A stretch of 24,891 bases of DNA from NCBI GenBank assembly GCA_946803715.1, contig CAMPET010000218.1, forward strand, positions 94,498 to 119,388. Reading direction: 5' to 3'. A program made the translations under genes and the position numbers. The notes under the pieces are model-generated. The model was given only the letters and a program-made list of their open reading frames with translations. It did not search any database and was not told the DNA's origin. This stretch comes from Beroe ovata. Its lineage: Eukaryota > Ctenophora > Nuda > Beroida > Beroidae. This document shows positions 23,095 to 24,891 of the stretch, piece after piece. The stretch's first letter is position 1. Each line of letters begins with the position of its first letter.

Positions 23095-24891
23095 GTCTTC
23101 TCACGACAGGAGTGAATTTCTTTCCGACTTACAACAATGAAGTAGAGATGCATGTAGGGGAGTGTACCATTACTGGACTCTCGCCATCGGAAAACACCGC
23201 CCTCCAGATAACACCCAGATATGGAGCAGGGACACCGTGCTTATTCCAGTTTACCTCGGACACTTTCTCTGCTGGAAATTGTGATTCTGGTAGTAGTGAC
23301 TATCAGTTTGAGGGCACAGCGGAAGGTGTGAAGGTTTCCTACTTCGGTATAGAAACAGCAGAGTTTGTATGTGAGGCGGGTGTGATGGATACTACTAATA
23401 GTGGCGCGGGTCATCAGTCGGTTTCTGAGGAGTTCCAGGTTCACGAGAGACGGCTCCTCAGCTTTGAGGCACTGAGTGAGTGCATTTTATACTCAAATGA
23501 TACTCACCCACCCTTGTTTTCGCCGCCGAGTACCGAGTGTCTGCCGACCTAGTGTCCTATATTCTCAAATAATTCTCACTCGAATACTACAGTTGCTCTT
23601 TTGTGTGTCAATCAAACGAATGAGATGCAAAATGTGGTAGAATTCTTAGCAATTTTAAGATGAATACGATGGATAACTAAAGTCCCCCTTCATTTATATC
23701 CACTCTCCAATTCTCCGTAACATATTTTATAACCCCAACCCCCCCTCCCCTCCAATCCAGAGAATGCCTCTCTTTACACCGCTATCTCCGCAGGATGGAA
23801 AATCTCCTATGACGAACCGGTGGGGTATGAGGGAGGGATTCCCTATTTCGAGAGTCAGCCAAAGTCCGTCAAATTCAAAGTACTGGGTGATGAGGGCTTC
23901 CCAGTCATTGACACCAGCACGATAAGTCTGACTATCTCCTTCGCTAATGAAGATAGCTCTGTATCTTGTGTCGGTTTAATATGGGTTTGTTTACTGTGGT
24001 TGTATCTTTTAGGCGGTTCTGTGGGTTCCACGGGATTTTATTTCATATACCTATTCCATGAATTTGTACGATCGGTAGAACGCTATTGTCATTAATTGAC
24101 AAGATAGTGAAACGATTCACACAACTGTGACACAATACGGATTCACGAAAATATATTGTTTTCAGTCTCCTGTTCTCACGGAAGTTGATTGGTCCGGATG
24201 TGTTGGCGGAATCACATCTCGAACCGTGCTTTCTGTAGTTGGAGGAAGGATAGTCTTTAACACCGAAAGTGGAAGTTATGGACATCTTTCTCTTTTCTCC
24301 GTTTATGACAAGCCGCGGTTCCCTGTGATAGTGTATCGTGAGTAATCCCAACACCCAGAACATCGGGTTGGAGTGCCATTTTATGAGTAGATTAATTGGA
24401 TGAGTATTGAGTAGATTAGAATATCATTTGGAAAGGTTGGTTTGATGGTTTGAATTTTCATATTTCGATATTTTCAGCTAAGTGTGACGCTGGATTATAC
24501 ATCAAAGGGAATGAGTGTGCTGCGTGTGAGCGAGGTTTGGGATATATCTGATAGGTCACTGCAGTGAGGTCACTGTAGTGAGGTCACTGTAGTGAGGTCA
24601 CTGTAGTGAGGTCACTGTAGTGAGGTCGCTGTAGTGAGGTCGCTGTAGTGAAATCACTGTAGTGAAATCACTCTAGCTAGAATTTGATCATTGAAGTTGC
24701 ACCCTACGCCAAATTGCTGGGGCTCAAGGATTCATTATTTTTGTCATATGACACCCATTGCGGAATTCTCCTTGTTTAGGAGTGAGAGAGGACACGCAGA
24801 ATCAGTTGTTTGGATGCCAGGCGTGCGATGTAGGCCGCTGTCCCTCTGAAAATAGAGATGCGTGTGTAGATCGACCCCCTGGACAGGTACA
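23095..24891 (+). CDS. Multi-exon extracellular cysteine-rich protein, internal part (5' and 3' ends missing)
   Basis: Five exons join in frame: 23095-23475, 23761-23984 (or ending 23960), 24166-24337, 24478-24534 and 24780 to the edge, where CAG|GTACA may be another donor at 24887. Intron phases are 1, 1, 0, 1, 1. The first three exons encode a beta-rich, unrecognised region (NNEVEMHVGECTITGL; DEPVGYEGGIPYFES; TEVDWSGCVGGITS). The last two encode PKCDAGLYIKGNECAACERG and then CQACDVGRCPSE, whose spacing resembles GCC2/GCC3, ephrin-receptor-like or TNFR-type Cys repeats of secreted and cell-surface proteins. No membrane segment is visible in the part present. An exon at 22809-22854 (CCCCCAG acceptor, GTGAGA donor) could precede it, since its end phase fits, but the start codon and signal peptide were not found. 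Function is unknown. Confidence 0.72.
24553..24678. repeat. 14-bp minisatellite, nine copies, in an intron
   Basis: Nine consecutive units of AGGTCACTGTAGTG, with the last two changed to AAATCACT-. The first copy contains CACTGCAGTG, a perfect 10-bp palindrome; the others are one base from it. The array fills half of the 245-bp intron between the two cysteine-rich exons. Confidence 0.93.

Noticed and set aside
1-24891. tRNA, rRNA, CRISPR array, transposase or reverse transcriptase
   Set aside because: None of the diagnostic boxes, repeats or protein motifs were seen on either strand.

Overview
This is animal nuclear DNA, not microbial. Genes are split by short introns with GT/AG borders and pyrimidine-rich acceptors, intergenic DNA is AT-rich, minisatellites are frequent, and there is a run of Ns (assembly gap) inside one array. 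The protein families fit a marine or early-branching invertebrate: an AHNAK-like giant repeat protein, a candidate EFF-1/AFF-1-type cell fusogen, a FOS-type bZIP factor and a secreted cysteine-rich protein. The phylum cannot be fixed from the sequence alone.

Layout. 1-833 is a tandem repeat with a 547-bp period, followed by a 24-bp minisatellite (858-1025). 1068-11778 (+) is the 3' part of an AHNAK-like gene: three phase-1 symmetric exons, a 41-bp exon and one 7.5-kb terminal exon. The terminal exon is built of roughly 80-aa modules grouped in a 284-aa higher-order unit, with a Gly/Ser/Lys-rich C-terminus. 11779-13238 holds its 3' region and then non-coding sequence. 13239-13840 is a GACACCA minisatellite with the assembly gap. 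14504-17482 (-) is a single-exon type I membrane protein resembling EFF-1/AFF-1 fusogens, with an unusually long proline- and asparagine-rich cytoplasmic tail. 17583-19800 is mostly non-coding and contains a palindromic RFX-type X-box. 19852-20184 (-) contains the two last visible exons of a FOS/ATF3-type bZIP gene, which encode the basic region and leucine zipper. 20327-21020 is a diverged copy of the repeat found at 1-833. 21021-23094 is non-coding, with a polypyrimidine tract and a dense CCAAT-box/CRE/E-box cluster that could serve as a promoter. 23095-24891 (+) is the middle part of a multi-exon secreted or extracellular protein that enters a cysteine-rich domain and runs off the window.

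The genes do not look like parts of one pathway. The most noteworthy items are the single-exon candidate fusogen, the recent expansion and homogenisation of the AHNAK-like repeat exon, and the CCAAT/CRE array lying between the FOS-like gene and the secreted-protein gene.
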